Assembly: GCA_025451355.1 (NCBI GenBank)
Contig: JANWKN010000046.1
Coordinates: forward strand, 1-35,771
Origin: Pseudolabrys sp.
GTDB taxonomy: Bacteria > Pseudomonadota > Alphaproteobacteria > Rhizobiales > Xanthobacteraceae
Length of the DNA: 35,771 nucleotides
Reading direction: 5' to 3'
A program made the position numbers and the translations under genes. Within the stretch, counting starts at the first letter, position 1; each line of letters begins with the position of its first letter. The notes under the pieces were generated by a model that was not told where the DNA came from, searched no databases, and saw nothing but the letters and a program-made list of their open reading frames with translations. Below, piece after piece: positions 1 through 9,009 of this stretch.

Positions 1-179
1 GCCTCGAGGAGCCCGCCGAATCGGTCAACGAGAGGCAACGCCGTCGGATTGCGGCTGCGGCGGAGGTTTGGTTGGCGGCAAATCCGGATGAAACGATCAG
101 AGATTGCCGATTCGATTCAATTCTGGTGACGCCAGGCAAAATTCCCCGTCACATCCCTGCCGCTTTTGAAACGGTCTGA
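1..179 (+). CDS. yraN: YraN/UPF0102 family protein, C-terminal part
   Basis: Open reading frame entering from the left edge (codons in phase with position 3) and ending in TGA at 177-179. About 58 residues are visible, including RRRIAAAAEVWLAANPDE, then CRFDSILVTPG and a PRHIPAAFE end. This matches the C-terminus of UPF0102/YraN, a small predicted endonuclease-fold (Holliday-junction-resolvase-like) protein whose cellular role is not settled. In rhizobia yraN usually sits between rsmI and gshB, and gshB indeed follows at 1552 once a decayed receptor gene is skipped. The upstream part of the gene is outside the window. Confidence 0.8.
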   Translation, partial: LEEPAESVNERQRRRIAAAAEVWLAANPDETIRDCRFDSILVTPGKIPRHIPAAFETV

Positions 180-1465
180 TCAGGCGCTTAGACGCTCGAA
201 GAATTGATCGACCTGAGCCCGGATGCGGCTGGCGACGCTGCCAAGATCATCGGCCACGGTCTTCACGGTGGTGGCGCTTGACCGCGTGTCATGCGTTGCG
301 AGACCCATCAGGTTGACCTGCTTGGCTGTCTCCACCGTGCGCTCTGCTGCAACTTCAACTCCGCGCGCAATTTCCTGCGTCGCCGCGCCTTGTTCGGTCA
401 CTGCTGCAGCAATTGCGCTGCTGATATTGCCGATTTCCCGGATCGTGTGCTCGATTCCAGTAATCGCGGTAAACGAGCGTTGGGTCGCGCGCTGCATGCC
501 AGCGATCTGCGCTCCGATTTCTTCTGTTGCACGACTGGTCTGACCGGCCAGCGCTTTCACTTGGCCGGCCACAACGGCGGATCCACGTCCGGCTTCGCCA
601 GCACGCGCCGCCTCAATCGTCGCATTCAACGCCAGCAGATTGGTCTGCTCGGCAATGTCGGTGATGAGCTTAATCACATCGCCGATGCGGCCGGCTGCCT
701 CGTCCAACTCCTTGACGGCAAGATTTGTCGATTCGACTTCGTTCACCGCTTTGTTCGCGATTGCATTGGATTGTGCGACTTGTCGGTCGATTTCGTTGAC
801 GGATGCCGACAACTCATCTAGCCGAAGCAATGTCGCGGACGTTGGCGGACGCTTCGGACGATGACTCCTCGGCACGTGCGGTCTTGGCTGAGGCATTGTC
901 GGCAGCGCTCCCGAGTTGCGTCGACGCTGCGAGCATCTCGTCGGAAATTCGTCCAAGCTCGGCAAGCGTTGCCTCTACCTCCGAAGATAAATGAGCGATT
1001 TCGTTTGAGTTGCTGACGCAGGTCTGCATCGTTGAGCACTGTCCGATTGAGCTCTACGTTTTTACGCATCGCGGTCTGAAAAATCCCGATCGACCGAGCG
1101 AGCGCACCGATTTCATCGCGACGATCGGTGAACGGAATAGTGATCGCGGCATCCCCGGCGGCAACTGCTTCGGTAACGCTTGTGATGTCCGAGATCGGCC
1201 CGGTTACGCTTGCAGCGCCATCGCGCTGGCGCTGGCTGGGATTGCGATCATTGCGCGCAGACGCGGCATCGGCCACATCGGCCGACATATATATACCGCG
1301 TTCGACATTCCAGCTGCCGGCATTGGCGGATTCGAATTCTTCCGTGAGAGCCGCATGAAAGCGCGCGTTCGACACAGCATATACCGACAGCGCCACGGTG
1401 GTCGCGGCCATCAATGCAAAGATCGCATATAGTCTGGCGGCAACCGAAAGCGTCGGTAGTTTCAC
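180..1465 (-). pseudogene. Decayed methyl-accepting chemotaxis protein
   Basis: The pieces of one receptor lie in three reading frames on the minus strand. The 5' piece (from 1465) has a first membrane segment (AIFALMAATTVALSVYAV), a shred of the periplasmic sensor ending in GIYMSADV, then a HAMP region (VTGPISDITSV through DEIGALARSIGIFQ). Near 1005-1025 the homology moves to a second frame ([17 protein letters not shown]). Near 818-826 it moves to a third frame, which carries the signalling hairpin ([20 protein letters not shown]) and a C-terminus [13 protein letters not shown] with TGA at 180-182. The second membrane segment before HAMP also seems out of frame (about 1215-1262), and most of the sensor domain is deleted. 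The normally conserved GKGFAVVASEVK stretch reads [12 protein letters not shown]. The architecture is that of Bradyrhizobium-type receptors. It is probably non-functional; the longest open piece (180-965) could at most give a truncated soluble signalling domain. Confidence 0.85.
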
Positions 1466-1551
1466 CGGCGGCCCCCCGGCCGTGCAACAGCGCTCCCGAA
1501 GCGGCTATAGTGCGGGTAATTTGTTAACGCTTTATTCGTCTAAGGGTCGCC

Positions 1552-2496
1552 ATGAGCCTTAAAATCGCTGTCCAAATGGATCCGGTCCAGCGGATCAACA
1601 TCAAGGGCGACTCGACCTTCGCCCTGCTGCTGGAAGCGCAAAAGCGCGGTCATCAGCTTACGTACTACACGCCCGACCGGCTGGCATTGCTCAACGGTCA
1701 GGTGTTTGCGCACGTCGAATCTCTCAGCGTTCGCGACAAACCCGGCGACCATTTCACATTAGACAAGGCAAGGCGGGTCGCACTTGCCGAATTTGACGTC
1801 GTGCTGCTGCGCCAGGATCCTCCCTTTGATCTCGCCTATGTGACGACCACGCACCTGCTTGAACGCATCCACCCGAAGACCTTGGTCGTCAATGACCCTG
1901 CACACGTCCGCAACGCACCCGAGAAGGTGTTCGTCACGGAATTTGCCGATCTGATGCCACCGACACTGATCTCGCGCGACCTCGCCGAGATCAAAGCGTT
2001 TCGGGCGGAGCACGGCGACATCGTGATGAAGCCCCTCTATGGCAAAGGCGGCGAAGCGGTGTTTCGGCTCGAACGCGAGGATCTCAATTTCGGATCCCTT
2101 TACGATCTTTTCGCCAGCACCTTCCGCGAGCAATGGGTGGTTCAGAAATTTCTGCCCAACATCAAGCATGGTGACAAGCGCATCATATTGGTCGATGGCG
2201 AATACGCCGGCGCGGTGAACCGCATCCCGGCACCCGACGACCTGCGATCCAACATGGTGCGCGGTGGTGCTCCCGCCGCCACGGAATTGACAAACCGCGA
2301 AGCCGAGATCTGCAAGCGCATCGGCTCTCCTCTGCGCGAGCGCGGCTTATTGTTTGTCGGCATTGACGTAATCGACGGCTATCTCACCGAAATCAATGTC
2401 ACCTCGCCCACCGGAATTCGCGCCATCAAGAATCTCGGCGGACCTGACGTGGCGGCGTTGATCTGGGACAAGATCGAAGCCAAGCGGCGCACATGA
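1552..2496 (+). CDS. gshB: Glutathione synthase
   Basis: ATP-grasp ligase of 314 residues that joins gamma-glutamylcysteine and glycine using ATP, the second step of glutathione synthesis in the cytosol. The N-terminus ([19 protein letters not shown]) and length are typical of bacterial GshB. The nucleotide-binding loop [12 protein letters not shown] lies at residues 160-171, VNRIPA at 222-227, and the metal-binding set D272, E280 and N282 falls in the stretch [17 protein letters not shown]. An AAGGG box at 1542-1546 lies 5 bases before the ATG. In relatives it follows yraN directly; here the receptor pseudogene separates them. The gene is intact. Confidence 0.95.
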   Translation: MSLKIAVQMDPVQRINIKGDSTFALLLEAQKRGHQLTYYTPDRLALLNGQVFAHVESLSVRDKPGDHFTLDKARRVALAEFDVVLLRQDPPFDLAYVTTTHLLERIHPKTLVVNDPAHVRNAPEKVFVTEFADLMPPTLISRDLAEIKAFRAEHGDIVMKPLYGKGGEAVFRLEREDLNFGSLYDLFASTFREQWVVQKFLPNIKHGDKRIILVDGEYAGAVNRIPAPDDLRSNMVRGGAPAATELTNREAEICKRIGSPLRERGLLFVGIDVIDGYLTEINVTSPTGIRAIKNLGGPDVAALIWDKIEAKRRT

Positions 2497-2512
2497 CTTC
2501 GCGCATCAGCTC

Positions 2513-3499
2513 ATGAGCGTTGCACTCACCATCGCGACCACCGATTACGACCACTTCCGTGATTTTCGATTGGGATTGGTACGCGCCGAAGGCATTGACG
2601 CGAACTGGCTGACGCTTGGCCATCACGAAATCTTTTCGCGCTTCACATTCAATCGCGAATGGGACGTGTCGGAGCTTTCCTTTGCCAAGTTCACGGCGCA
2701 GGTAACCCGGAAAGATTCTGACATCATCGGCTTGCCAGTTTACGCTTCACGGCTGTTCCGTTTCGCTTCGTTCTATGTAAACCGCAAAGCGGGCATCATG
2801 ACCGCAAAAGATTTGCGTGGAAAGCGCATCGGCGTTCCTGAATGGGCGCATACTGCGGCCGTCTACATGCGCGGCTGGCTGATGCACGAGGGAGGCGTCG
2901 CACTGTCCGATATCGACTGGGTGCAAGCCGGCACAAACGAGGCCGGGCGCATCGAAAAGGTTGAAGTGTCGCTGCCTAAGGGCGTACGGCTGACGAGTAT
3001 GCCGGAGAAAACACTGAGTGGAATGATCGCCTCGGGTGAACTCGACTGCGTCATTATTGCCCGGCCGCCGAATTCGTTCCGCGAAAAGCACGTGGACGTA
3101 GTGCGTCTGTTTCCCGAGTATGAGACTCTTGAGCAGCGATACTACGAGCAGACGCGTGTCTACCCGATCATGCATGTCATTGCAGTGCGCAAGGCTATTC
3201 TCGACAACCAGCCCTGGGTTGCACGCAACCTCTACAATGCATTCGAGGAATCAAGGCGTCACAGTCTCGAGCGGATCCTCGATCCCGCGGTGTCGCGCTA
3301 TCCAGTGCCTTGGCTGACGGCGTACGCGACGCGCATGCAGCAGATGTTTGGCGGCGAACTTTTTCCCTATGGCATCGAGGCAAATCGGCCGACGCTGGAA
3401 TTGTTCCTGCACTATGCATACGAGCAAGGTATTGCCCATCGACTTGCGAAGCCTGAGGAAATCTTCCCGGCTGGTATTATGGCATCGGTGAAGATCTAG
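2513..3499 (+). CDS. 4,5-dihydroxyphthalate decarboxylase (Pht5)-like / binding-protein-fold protein
   Basis: A 328-residue protein without a signal peptide. It resembles the family usually annotated as 4,5-dihydroxyphthalate decarboxylase, which shares the periplasmic-binding-protein fold: REWDVSELSFAKF near residue 50, DLRGKRIGVPEWAHTAAVY around 100-118, the GELDCVI stretch near 180, and YPIMHVIAVRK followed by PWVARNLYNAF near 220-243. The family name comes from phthalate degradation, but most members are untested and may only bind small aromatic or carboxylate ligands. It starts 16 bases after gshB, without a clear ribosome binding site, so it may be read through from gshB. It converges with the next gene with no spacer. 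No other phthalate-pathway gene is visible, so the substrate is unknown. Confidence 0.75.
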   Translation: MSVALTIATTDYDHFRDFRLGLVRAEGIDANWLTLGHHEIFSRFTFNREWDVSELSFAKFTAQVTRKDSDIIGLPVYASRLFRFASFYVNRKAGIMTAKDLRGKRIGVPEWAHTAAVYMRGWLMHEGGVALSDIDWVQAGTNEAGRIEKVEVSLPKGVRLTSMPEKTLSGMIASGELDCVIIARPPNSFREKHVDVVRLFPEYETLEQRYYEQTRVYPIMHVIAVRKAILDNQPWVARNLYNAFEESRRHSLERILDPAVSRYPVPWLTAYATRMQQMFGGELFPYGIEANRPTLELFLHYAYEQGIAHRLAKPEEIFPAGIMASVKI

Positions 3500-4474
3500 C
3501 TATTCGGTGACACGCTTCATCGCCTCAACGCGGATTTCCGTATCAGTGATTTTGCTTAGATCGATCGGAGCCTTCATGTTGCCGGCTCTCACCAACTCGT
3601 TTTGCATCCAGTTCAATTTGTCGAAAGGCAATGTGGCTTGCGGATCTATGGCTTTCTGCCGGATGGTGTCGTCGAAGGCATAGGCTGGGCGCGGGTCGCC
3701 AGGCTTGGCGTTTATCGATTGCTGTGTGAGCTTTATCGTTTCATCTCGGTGGCTGACTGCAAATTTCAGCGCGTCCATTTCGGCCGAAACAAAATTGATC
3801 GCATCGTCACGTCGTGTAGAGATTGTCTTACCCGTCATGGTCAGGCATAGCCGCACATAGTTCGGCAACGCTTCATGACCCGTAACCAGCATCTTTAGGT
3901 CCGGCGGCGCGACCGCCATGAACTCAGCGGCAACGATGCCGCCTTCGGCGACACCCGCGATCACTGACTTGAATCGCTCGAGGTCTCCGCCCAGATTTGC
4001 AAAACGGACTTCACTTGCCGGAATCTTGTGTTGCTCGAGGATGGCGTTGATCAGCAGATTTGGCAGAGAGCCGGGTGCCGCCACGGCGATCGTCTTGCCC
4101 CTGAGATCCTCGACCTTGTTGACGTTCGATTTCACCATAAGACCGTGCGGTACGCCCGGCCAATCACACCCGAGGATCTTGATATCCGCCCCGTGGGCGC
4201 CCGCAAGAATCGTCGCCCCCGGACTAGACTCAATGCTGTCGAGTTCGCCAGCCAGTAGCGCTTTGTGTACCGTGGCACCGTTTTTCAGCGGTACGATTTC
4301 GATTCTAAGATTGTGCTTGGCGCCAAAGTCACGCTGACCAACCATCAGCATAAACCCCGCGTCCCCTTTCGGCTCGATCACGCCGTGTTTCCAGGTTTTG
4401 GGGTCCTGTGCAAAGACCGGGGTCGAGAGCGCCGCCAACAGAATTGAGCACACAAAGCAGCGGTCGATCCTCAT
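3500..4474 (-). CDS. NitT/TauT-type ABC transporter substrate-binding protein (orphan)
   Basis: A 324-residue exported protein. Residues 1-22 form a Sec signal peptide (ILLAALSTPVFA, cleavage expected before QDP). The mature part has the NMT1/SsuA-like pattern: GATVHKALLAGELDSI, GVPHGLMVKSNVNKVEDL, then LRGKTIAVAAPGSLPN, the usual first-lobe signature of nitrate/sulfonate/taurine/pyrimidine-precursor binders. The ligand cannot be told from the sequence. No permease or ATPase gene lies nearby, so it is an orphan component here. Its TAG (3500-3502) abuts the stop of the convergent Pht5-like gene. It starts with ATG at 4474. Confidence 0.8.
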   Translation of the reverse strand: MRIDRCFVCSILLAALSTPVFAQDPKTWKHGVIEPKGDAGFMLMVGQRDFGAKHNLRIEIVPLKNGATVHKALLAGELDSIESSPGATILAGAHGADIKILGCDWPGVPHGLMVKSNVNKVEDLRGKTIAVAAPGSLPNLLINAILEQHKIPASEVRFANLGGDLERFKSVIAGVAEGGIVAAEFMAVAPPDLKMLVTGHEALPNYVRLCLTMTGKTISTRRDDAINFVSAEMDALKFAVSHRDETIKLTQQSINAKPGDPRPAYAFDDTIRQKAIDPQATLPFDKLNWMQNELVRAGNMKAPIDLSKITDTEIRVEAMKRVTE

Positions 4475-4637
4475 CGCGATTGCTCCGGCATCCGGTACTA
4501 CATGATCGTTGGCGAAAAGTCCGAGATCAATCAGGTCCTTGCGGGCAAATCGTGGAAGTTTTTGTTCGTGAACTGTTCTTGTGCAACCTGCCCGCTTCGG
4601 ATACTACTTTTACGAGTACCACGCGAGATCAGGTTGT

Positions 4638-4716
4638 ATGGTTCACCGCATCGCCACAGTAGCATTTGAAGGTATCGAAGCGCACGCGGTCGACGTGCAA
4701 GTCCAGGTCACCCCCT
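4638..4716 (+). pseudogene. N-terminal remnant of ComM/YifB (Mg-chelatase-like AAA+ protein)
   Basis: From ATG 4638 the frame reads MVHRIATVAFEGIEAHAVDV followed by QVQVTP, the highly conserved N-terminus of the YifB/ComM family. ComM is a helicase aiding branch migration during natural transformation. After about 25 residues the homology stops at 4705-4717 and, in another frame, histidine-kinase sequence begins. About 480 residues of ComM are therefore gone. ComM commonly follows gshB in rhizobia, which fits the position. This is a deletion scar and not a functional gene. Confidence 0.75.
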
Positions 4717-5825
4717 TACGCGAACGCGGCCAAGACGTCCGGCGAAACGCTATTGTCGTTGATCGAGGAAATTCTCGATTTCTCCAAGATCGAAGCCGGC
4801 AAGCTTGATCTTGAGGCCCGCCCATTCACGGTCACGACGCTGGTGGAAGAAACAGTGGAGCTTATGGCTCCGCGCGCACAAACGAAGGGGATAGAAATAG
4901 CGTCATATGTCGACGAACGTCTCCCGCTTCAGCTGATCGGCGACGTCGCGCGGTTGCGACAGGTATTGCTCAATCTTGTCAGCAACGCGATCAAGTTTAC
5001 GGAAAAGGGTGGTGTGGCGGTCATCGCCGAGCAGGGCGATGACGAAAATGAAGTTCGCTTTGAAGTGCGCGACAGCGGAATCGGTCTGAAAGACGAAGAC
5101 ATTGCCCGTATCTTTCTTGACTTCGAGCAGGCTGACGGTTCCTACCCGGAAATTCGGCGGCACAGGATTGGGGCTTGCGATCTCCAAGCGCAGCGTTGAG
5201 CGCATGGAGGGACGTATTGCGGTGACGAGCAAGCAAAACGCGGGTTCAACTTTTGCAGTTAGTGTGCCGCTACAGCAGCGCCTGACGAACAGCAGGAGAA
5301 ATTCGCACCGCCGGATCTCAGTGGTACGTCGGTGATGATCGTCGCGTCGGTGGAAATCGAGGCGTCATTGCTCGCGCGCCGTCTTGGGCGTTGGGGCGCC
5401 AGAACTTGTGCCGTGACGCAGGAGAATATCGCCTTCGCACTGCTGCCAGAGCGTGCCTGGGACACGCTCGTGGTCGACTATCCGATCGCGTCTTCGTTCA
5501 TTGCGAGCGGAGATCTCCCCAAGCTCGGTGTTCAGAAACGGATCGTGCTCATTCGTCCGACCGAGCGCCACGAGCTGCACACACTGAAGGCAGCCGGTTT
5601 CACAGGATATTTGGTTAAACCGGTGCGCGCCGCTTCACTCGCAGCGATGTAGGCGACGCGAGGACCTACATCCTTGCGCTCACCGCCAATGCACAGACCG
5701 ATGATCGCGAGGCCGTGCTGTCCGCGAGGATAGACGGCTTCCTGATCAAACCACTCGATCGCGAGCGTCTACGCGAGGCGCTCAGCGCCGCCTCGGCGCG
5801 TGCTTTCGACCCGCTTGCAGCCTGA
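4717..5825 (+). pseudogene. Remnant of a hybrid sensor histidine kinase with two receiver domains
   Basis: The sequence begins mid-protein at YANAAKTSGETLLSLIEEIL, the helix after the phosphorylated His in hybrid kinases; the His box and all sensor regions are missing. The ATPase domain follows: N box LRQVLLNLVSNAIKFTEKGG (about 4951-5010), G1 box VRDSGIGL (about 5068-5091). Near 5150 the frame shifts and the G2 box [13 protein letters not shown] is read in a second frame. Near 5275 it returns to the first frame for a receiver-like domain ([18 protein letters not shown] through GYLVKPVRAASLAAM, stop at 5650-5652). A second receiver is represented only by its C-terminal part in a third frame (TYILALTANAQTDD, then IDGFLIKPLDRERLREAL, stop 5823-5825). 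Multiple frameshifts plus a missing N-terminus make it a pseudogene. Confidence 0.85.
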
Positions 5826-5954
5826 AGCGACTTTCCCCACACTGTCATAATTCCGTGGTCGGCCCGTGGTGTAGGGGACAACGGCAAATCCATCGCTGAT
5901 TCGCCAAGTCGAAACGACGCAGGGTTTTCGCGCATTTCGTCGAAGAGGACCCAA

Positions 5955-6911
5955 ATGCCTATCGGCACCCGCGGCACTTTTCTTCCTCAACGTGGTCTGT
6001 TTGAGCGTTTTCGCCCGGCGCCCGGCGGCCTTGGCGTCCCAGGCATCATACCGTCGTTACAAGCGTATGGCGGATTACAGGCTTGGGCGGCCCGCGCACA
6101 CCGGCCTTCGCAGAGTCTCGGCCGCGTTGGCTCGCTGGAAGTCCGGCTGGCGCAGACTGCCGCCGAAGTCCGTCAGGCGCAAAAGCTGCGTTACCATGTT
6201 TTCTATGAAGAAGGCGCCGCCATCCCCAATCCTGGGCGGCTTTTCGCGCGACGAGACATCGATGGCTATGACGCGATATGCGATCATTTGCTGGTTTTCG
6301 ACCATGCCGCGCGCGACCGCAATGCGCTGAACCGCCCGGCCGTCGTCGGAACGTATCGGCTCCTGCGACAGCCACTAGCCGAAGAATACGGCGGCTTCTA
6401 CACCGCAGGAGAGTTCGACATTGGTGAGCTGCTCGCGCGCCATGCCAAACTTCAGTTTTTGGAACTAGGCCGCTCCTGCGTACTCGCACCCTATCGCAAT
6501 AAACGTACTGTCGAACTTCTTTGGCACGGCATTCACGCATACGTTTTGCAGAACCACTGTGATGTCATGTTCGGATGCGCGAGCCTCGACGGTACCGACC
6601 CCGGGCGTCTCGCATTACCCCTCTCGTTTCTGCATCACTACGCGTCGGCGCCTGAGCCATGGCGCGCTCGCGCATTGCCACAGCGTTATGTCGAAATGAA
6701 CCGGACATCGAAAGAAACGATCGATGCAAAGGATGCGCTGCGCGCCCTTCCCCCGCTAATCAAGGGGTACCTAAGGCTCGGCGCCTACATCGGCGAGGGT
6801 GCGGTGGTTGACCACGAGTTCGGCACTACCGACGTATTTATAGTTATGCCGGTATCGGCAATAAAAAAACGTTACTTCGAACATTTCGATCTCAGTCGCC
6901 GGGCAGCGTAA
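5955..6911 (+). CDS. olsB: Ornithine-acyl-ACP N-acyltransferase (OlsB-like)
   Basis: GNAT-fold acyltransferase of 318 residues that transfers a 3-hydroxyacyl chain from acyl-carrier protein to the alpha-amino group of ornithine, the first step of phosphorus-free ornithine lipids. Visible marks are RQAQKLRYHVFYEEGAA (residues 73-89), a DYDAICDH-like stretch near 103-111, VVGTYRLLRQ (130-139) and the core LELGRSCVLAPYRNKRTVE (169-187), all typical of OlsB and the hemolysin-like acyltransferases. GAGGA at 5945-5949 lies 5 bases before the ATG. The N-terminal 55 residues are less conserved. The partner acyltransferase OlsA is not in the window. Its stop directly abuts that of the convergent coaA. 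Confidence 0.88.
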   Translation: MPIGTRGTFLPQRGLFERFRPAPGGLGVPGIIPSLQAYGGLQAWAARAHRPSQSLGRVGSLEVRLAQTAAEVRQAQKLRYHVFYEEGAAIPNPGRLFARRDIDGYDAICDHLLVFDHAARDRNALNRPAVVGTYRLLRQPLAEEYGGFYTAGEFDIGELLARHAKLQFLELGRSCVLAPYRNKRTVELLWHGIHAYVLQNHCDVMFGCASLDGTDPGRLALPLSFLHHYASAPEPWRARALPQRYVEMNRTSKETIDAKDALRALPPLIKGYLRLGAYIGEGAVVDHEFGTTDVFIVMPVSAIKKRYFEHFDLSRRAA

Positions 6912-7874
6912 CTACAGCCGCCTTAGCGAAACATTTTCGACCAGGTGGGTTTCATTCTTTTTCAAGATGAGGTCGGCGCGCTGGCGCGTCGGCAGAATGT
7001 TTTCGTGCAGATTGACCAAATTGATGCGCGACCAGATTGATGACGCGGTTTCGACTGCTTGTTGATCCGACAGTCCCGAATAGCGGTGAAAGTACGATTT
7101 TGGATCGCGGAACGCCGTGCCGCGCAGAGTCAAAAACCGGTCCACGTACCAAGATTTGAGCACGTCCTCATCGGCATCGAGATAAACCGAGAAATCGAAA
7201 AAATCAGAGACAAACGGAATCGCCTTGCCGTCCTTGGGCAAGCGACCAGTCTGCAGGACATTCAAACCTTCAACAATAAGAATGTCCGACCTGTCGACCT
7301 CGACTGACTGATTCGGCATGACGTCATAGATCAAATGTGAGTAGATCGGAGCGCGCGCTGGGCGGCGTCCTGCTTTCACATCGGAAAGAAAACGCAATAG
7401 CGCCGGCAAATCGTAGCTTTCAGGAAAGCCCTTCTTTTCCATCAGGCCTTCGCGTTCCAGAACCGCGTTTGGATACAAAAAACCATCAGTCGTTATCAGA
7501 TCGACCTTCGGGACATTCGGCCAGCGCGCCAGCAAGGCCTGCAGAACGCGCGCCGTCGTTGACTTGCCGGCTGCAACAGATCCCGCGACGCCGATGATAT
7601 AGGGCATTTTCGCGTCTTCGGTTCCGAGAAAGCGCTGCTGCGCGCGGAACAGCCGCTGGGTCGCTGCCACATACATCGAAAGCAGCCGCGACAAGGGCAG
7701 ATAAATCTCTTCGACCTCAGCCATATCCAGGCGATCGTGCAGCGAACGAAGCCGCGTCACCTCTTCCGAGGTTAAGGTCATGGGCGTGTCTTCGCGCAGC
7801 ATTGCCCATTGCGCGCGGGAAAAAGTGCGGTACGGCGAGAGGTTCTCTTCGGTGCGCTGTTCCATCATTGACAC
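6912..7874 (-). CDS. coaA: Pantothenate kinase, type I
   Basis: A 320-residue P-loop kinase phosphorylating pantothenate, the committed step of coenzyme A synthesis. The Walker A loop [11 protein letters not shown] is at residues 95-105, followed by the family stretches [12 protein letters not shown] and [14 protein letters not shown]. The first residues [13 protein letters not shown] are typical. The start is uncertain: GTG at 7874 overlaps the hisE stop by one base, while ATG at 7868 or 7865 would also serve. It is the last gene of the his operon here, an arrangement common in rhizobia. CoaE, the last enzyme of the same pathway, is also in the window (18656-19255). Confidence 0.95.
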   Translation of the reverse strand: MSMMEQRTEENLSPYRTFSRAQWAMLREDTPMTLTSEEVTRLRSLHDRLDMAEVEEIYLPLSRLLSMYVAATQRLFRAQQRFLGTEDAKMPYIIGVAGSVAAGKSTTARVLQALLARWPNVPKVDLITTDGFLYPNAVLEREGLMEKKGFPESYDLPALLRFLSDVKAGRRPARAPIYSHLIYDVMPNQSVEVDRSDILIVEGLNVLQTGRLPKDGKAIPFVSDFFDFSVYLDADEDVLKSWYVDRFLTLRGTAFRDPKSYFHRYSGLSDQQAVETASSIWSRINLVNLHENILPTRQRADLILKKNETHLVENVSLRRL

Positions 7875-8197
7875 TAATCGCGCGGACGTGAGGCCTTTTC
7901 CTCATGACCACTTTGCGCCGTTCGTTTATCGAGTGCCGCTTCGACCTCGGCCAACGAGACGCCGCGTGCTTCGAGCAGTACCAGCAGATGATAAAGTAGA
8001 TCGGCCGCTTCCGCGATCAAACGCTCTCTGTCCTCCTGGACGGCAGCCAGACCTGTCTCTATCGCCTCTTCGCCCAACTTTTTGGCGCAGTGAGCGACGC
8101 CCTTGTCGATCAGCGTACGCGTATACGATTCCGCGGCGCTCGCTTTGGCGCGTTCGTGTACCCGCTTTTCCAGATCTGCCAGCGTAATCTTACTCAT
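7874..8197 (-). CDS. hisE: Phosphoribosyl-ATP pyrophosphatase
   Basis: A 107-residue all-alpha NTP pyrophosphohydrolase doing the second step of histidine synthesis (PR-ATP to PR-AMP). Conserved stretches are [10 protein letters not shown] near residue 40 and the metal-binding [14 protein letters not shown] near 62-75. I take the ATG at 8195-8197 ([13 protein letters not shown]), preceded by an AGAGG box about 5 bases upstream; a longer frame to 8224 is open but adds residues not seen in the family. It lies between hisF and coaA in one operon. Confidence 0.93.
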   Translation of the reverse strand: MSKITLADLEKRVHERAKASAAESYTRTLIDKGVAHCAKKLGEEAIETGLAAVQEDRERLIAEAADLLYHLLVLLEARGVSLAEVEAALDKRTAQSGHEEKASRPRD

Positions 8198-8232
8198 GAT
8201 TGCCTCTTCGGCGCTCAATAGCACTGTTGCGG

Positions 8233-9009
8233 TCAGGGATCGAGCCGCATCGGCAGGCCCGCCTCGGCCATGTACGCCTTGGCCTCGCGCACGCTGTGCT
8301 CGCCGAAATGGAAAATAGAGGCCGCCAGCACAGCAGTAGCGTGCCCGTCTCGAATACCCTCGACGAGGTGTTCGAGCGTGCCGACCCCTCCTGAGGCAAT
8401 AACCGGGACAGTGACGGCGTCCGCGATCACCCGCGTGAGCGGGAGGTCATAGCCTTTCTTGGTGCCGTCACGGTCCATTGATGTCAGCAGAATTTCTCCA
8501 GCCCCCAACGCAACAACCTCTTTGGCATAAGCAACTGCATCGAGGCCGGTCGGATTCCGACCGCCATGAGTAAAAATCTCCCAACGATCGTTTTCGCCCA
8601 CCTTCGATACTTTCTTGGCATCGATCGCCACGACAATGCACTGGTCGCCGAACTTCTCCGCCGCCTCTTTCACGAAAGCACGCCGGCTGACCGCGGCAGT
8701 ATTGATCGAAACCTTATCGGCGCCGCATGTCAGCAGTCTGCGGATGTCTTCTACCGTGCGCACTCCGCCGCCGACGGTAAGGGGCATGAAGCAAGCTTCC
8801 GCCGTCCGCGTCACGACGTCGTAGATCGTCTCGCGCTTTTCGTGGCTGGCAGTGATATCGAGAAAGCAGAGCTCGTCGGCGCCGGCCGCGTCGTATGCGA
8901 CAGAGGCCTCGACCGGATCACCGGCGTCCCGCAGATTGACGAAATTGACGCCCTTGACCACTCGGCCGTCTTTCACGTCGAGGCACGGGATAACGCGGAC
9001 CTTGAACAT
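8233..9009 (-). CDS. hisF: Imidazole glycerol phosphate synthase, cyclase subunit
   Basis: A 258-residue (beta/alpha)8 barrel that takes ammonia from HisH and PRFAR to make imidazole glycerol phosphate and AICAR. The catalytic aspartates are D11 (in [15 protein letters not shown]) and D130 (in [10 protein letters not shown]). Phosphate-binding loops are seen as TVGGGVRT (79-85) and VIASGGVG. Its ATG overlaps the hisA TGA by one base (TGATG), indicating translational coupling. Complete and normal in length. Confidence 0.97.
   Translation of the reverse strand: MFKVRVIPCLDVKDGRVVKGVNFVNLRDAGDPVEASVAYDAAGADELCFLDITASHEKRETIYDVVTRTAEACFMPLTVGGGVRTVEDIRRLLTCGADKVSINTAAVSRRAFVKEAAEKFGDQCIVVAIDAKKVSKVGENDRWEIFTHGGRNPTGLDAVAYAKEVVALGAGEILLTSMDRDGTKKGYDLPLTRVIADAVTVPVIASGGVGTLEHLVEGIRDGHATAVLAASIFHFGEHSVREAKAYMAEAGLPMRLDP

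Noticed and set aside
291-821. Plus-strand open frame of 176 residues
   Set aside because: It is the antisense of the receptor pseudogene and has an odd Arg/Cys-rich composition with no family match.
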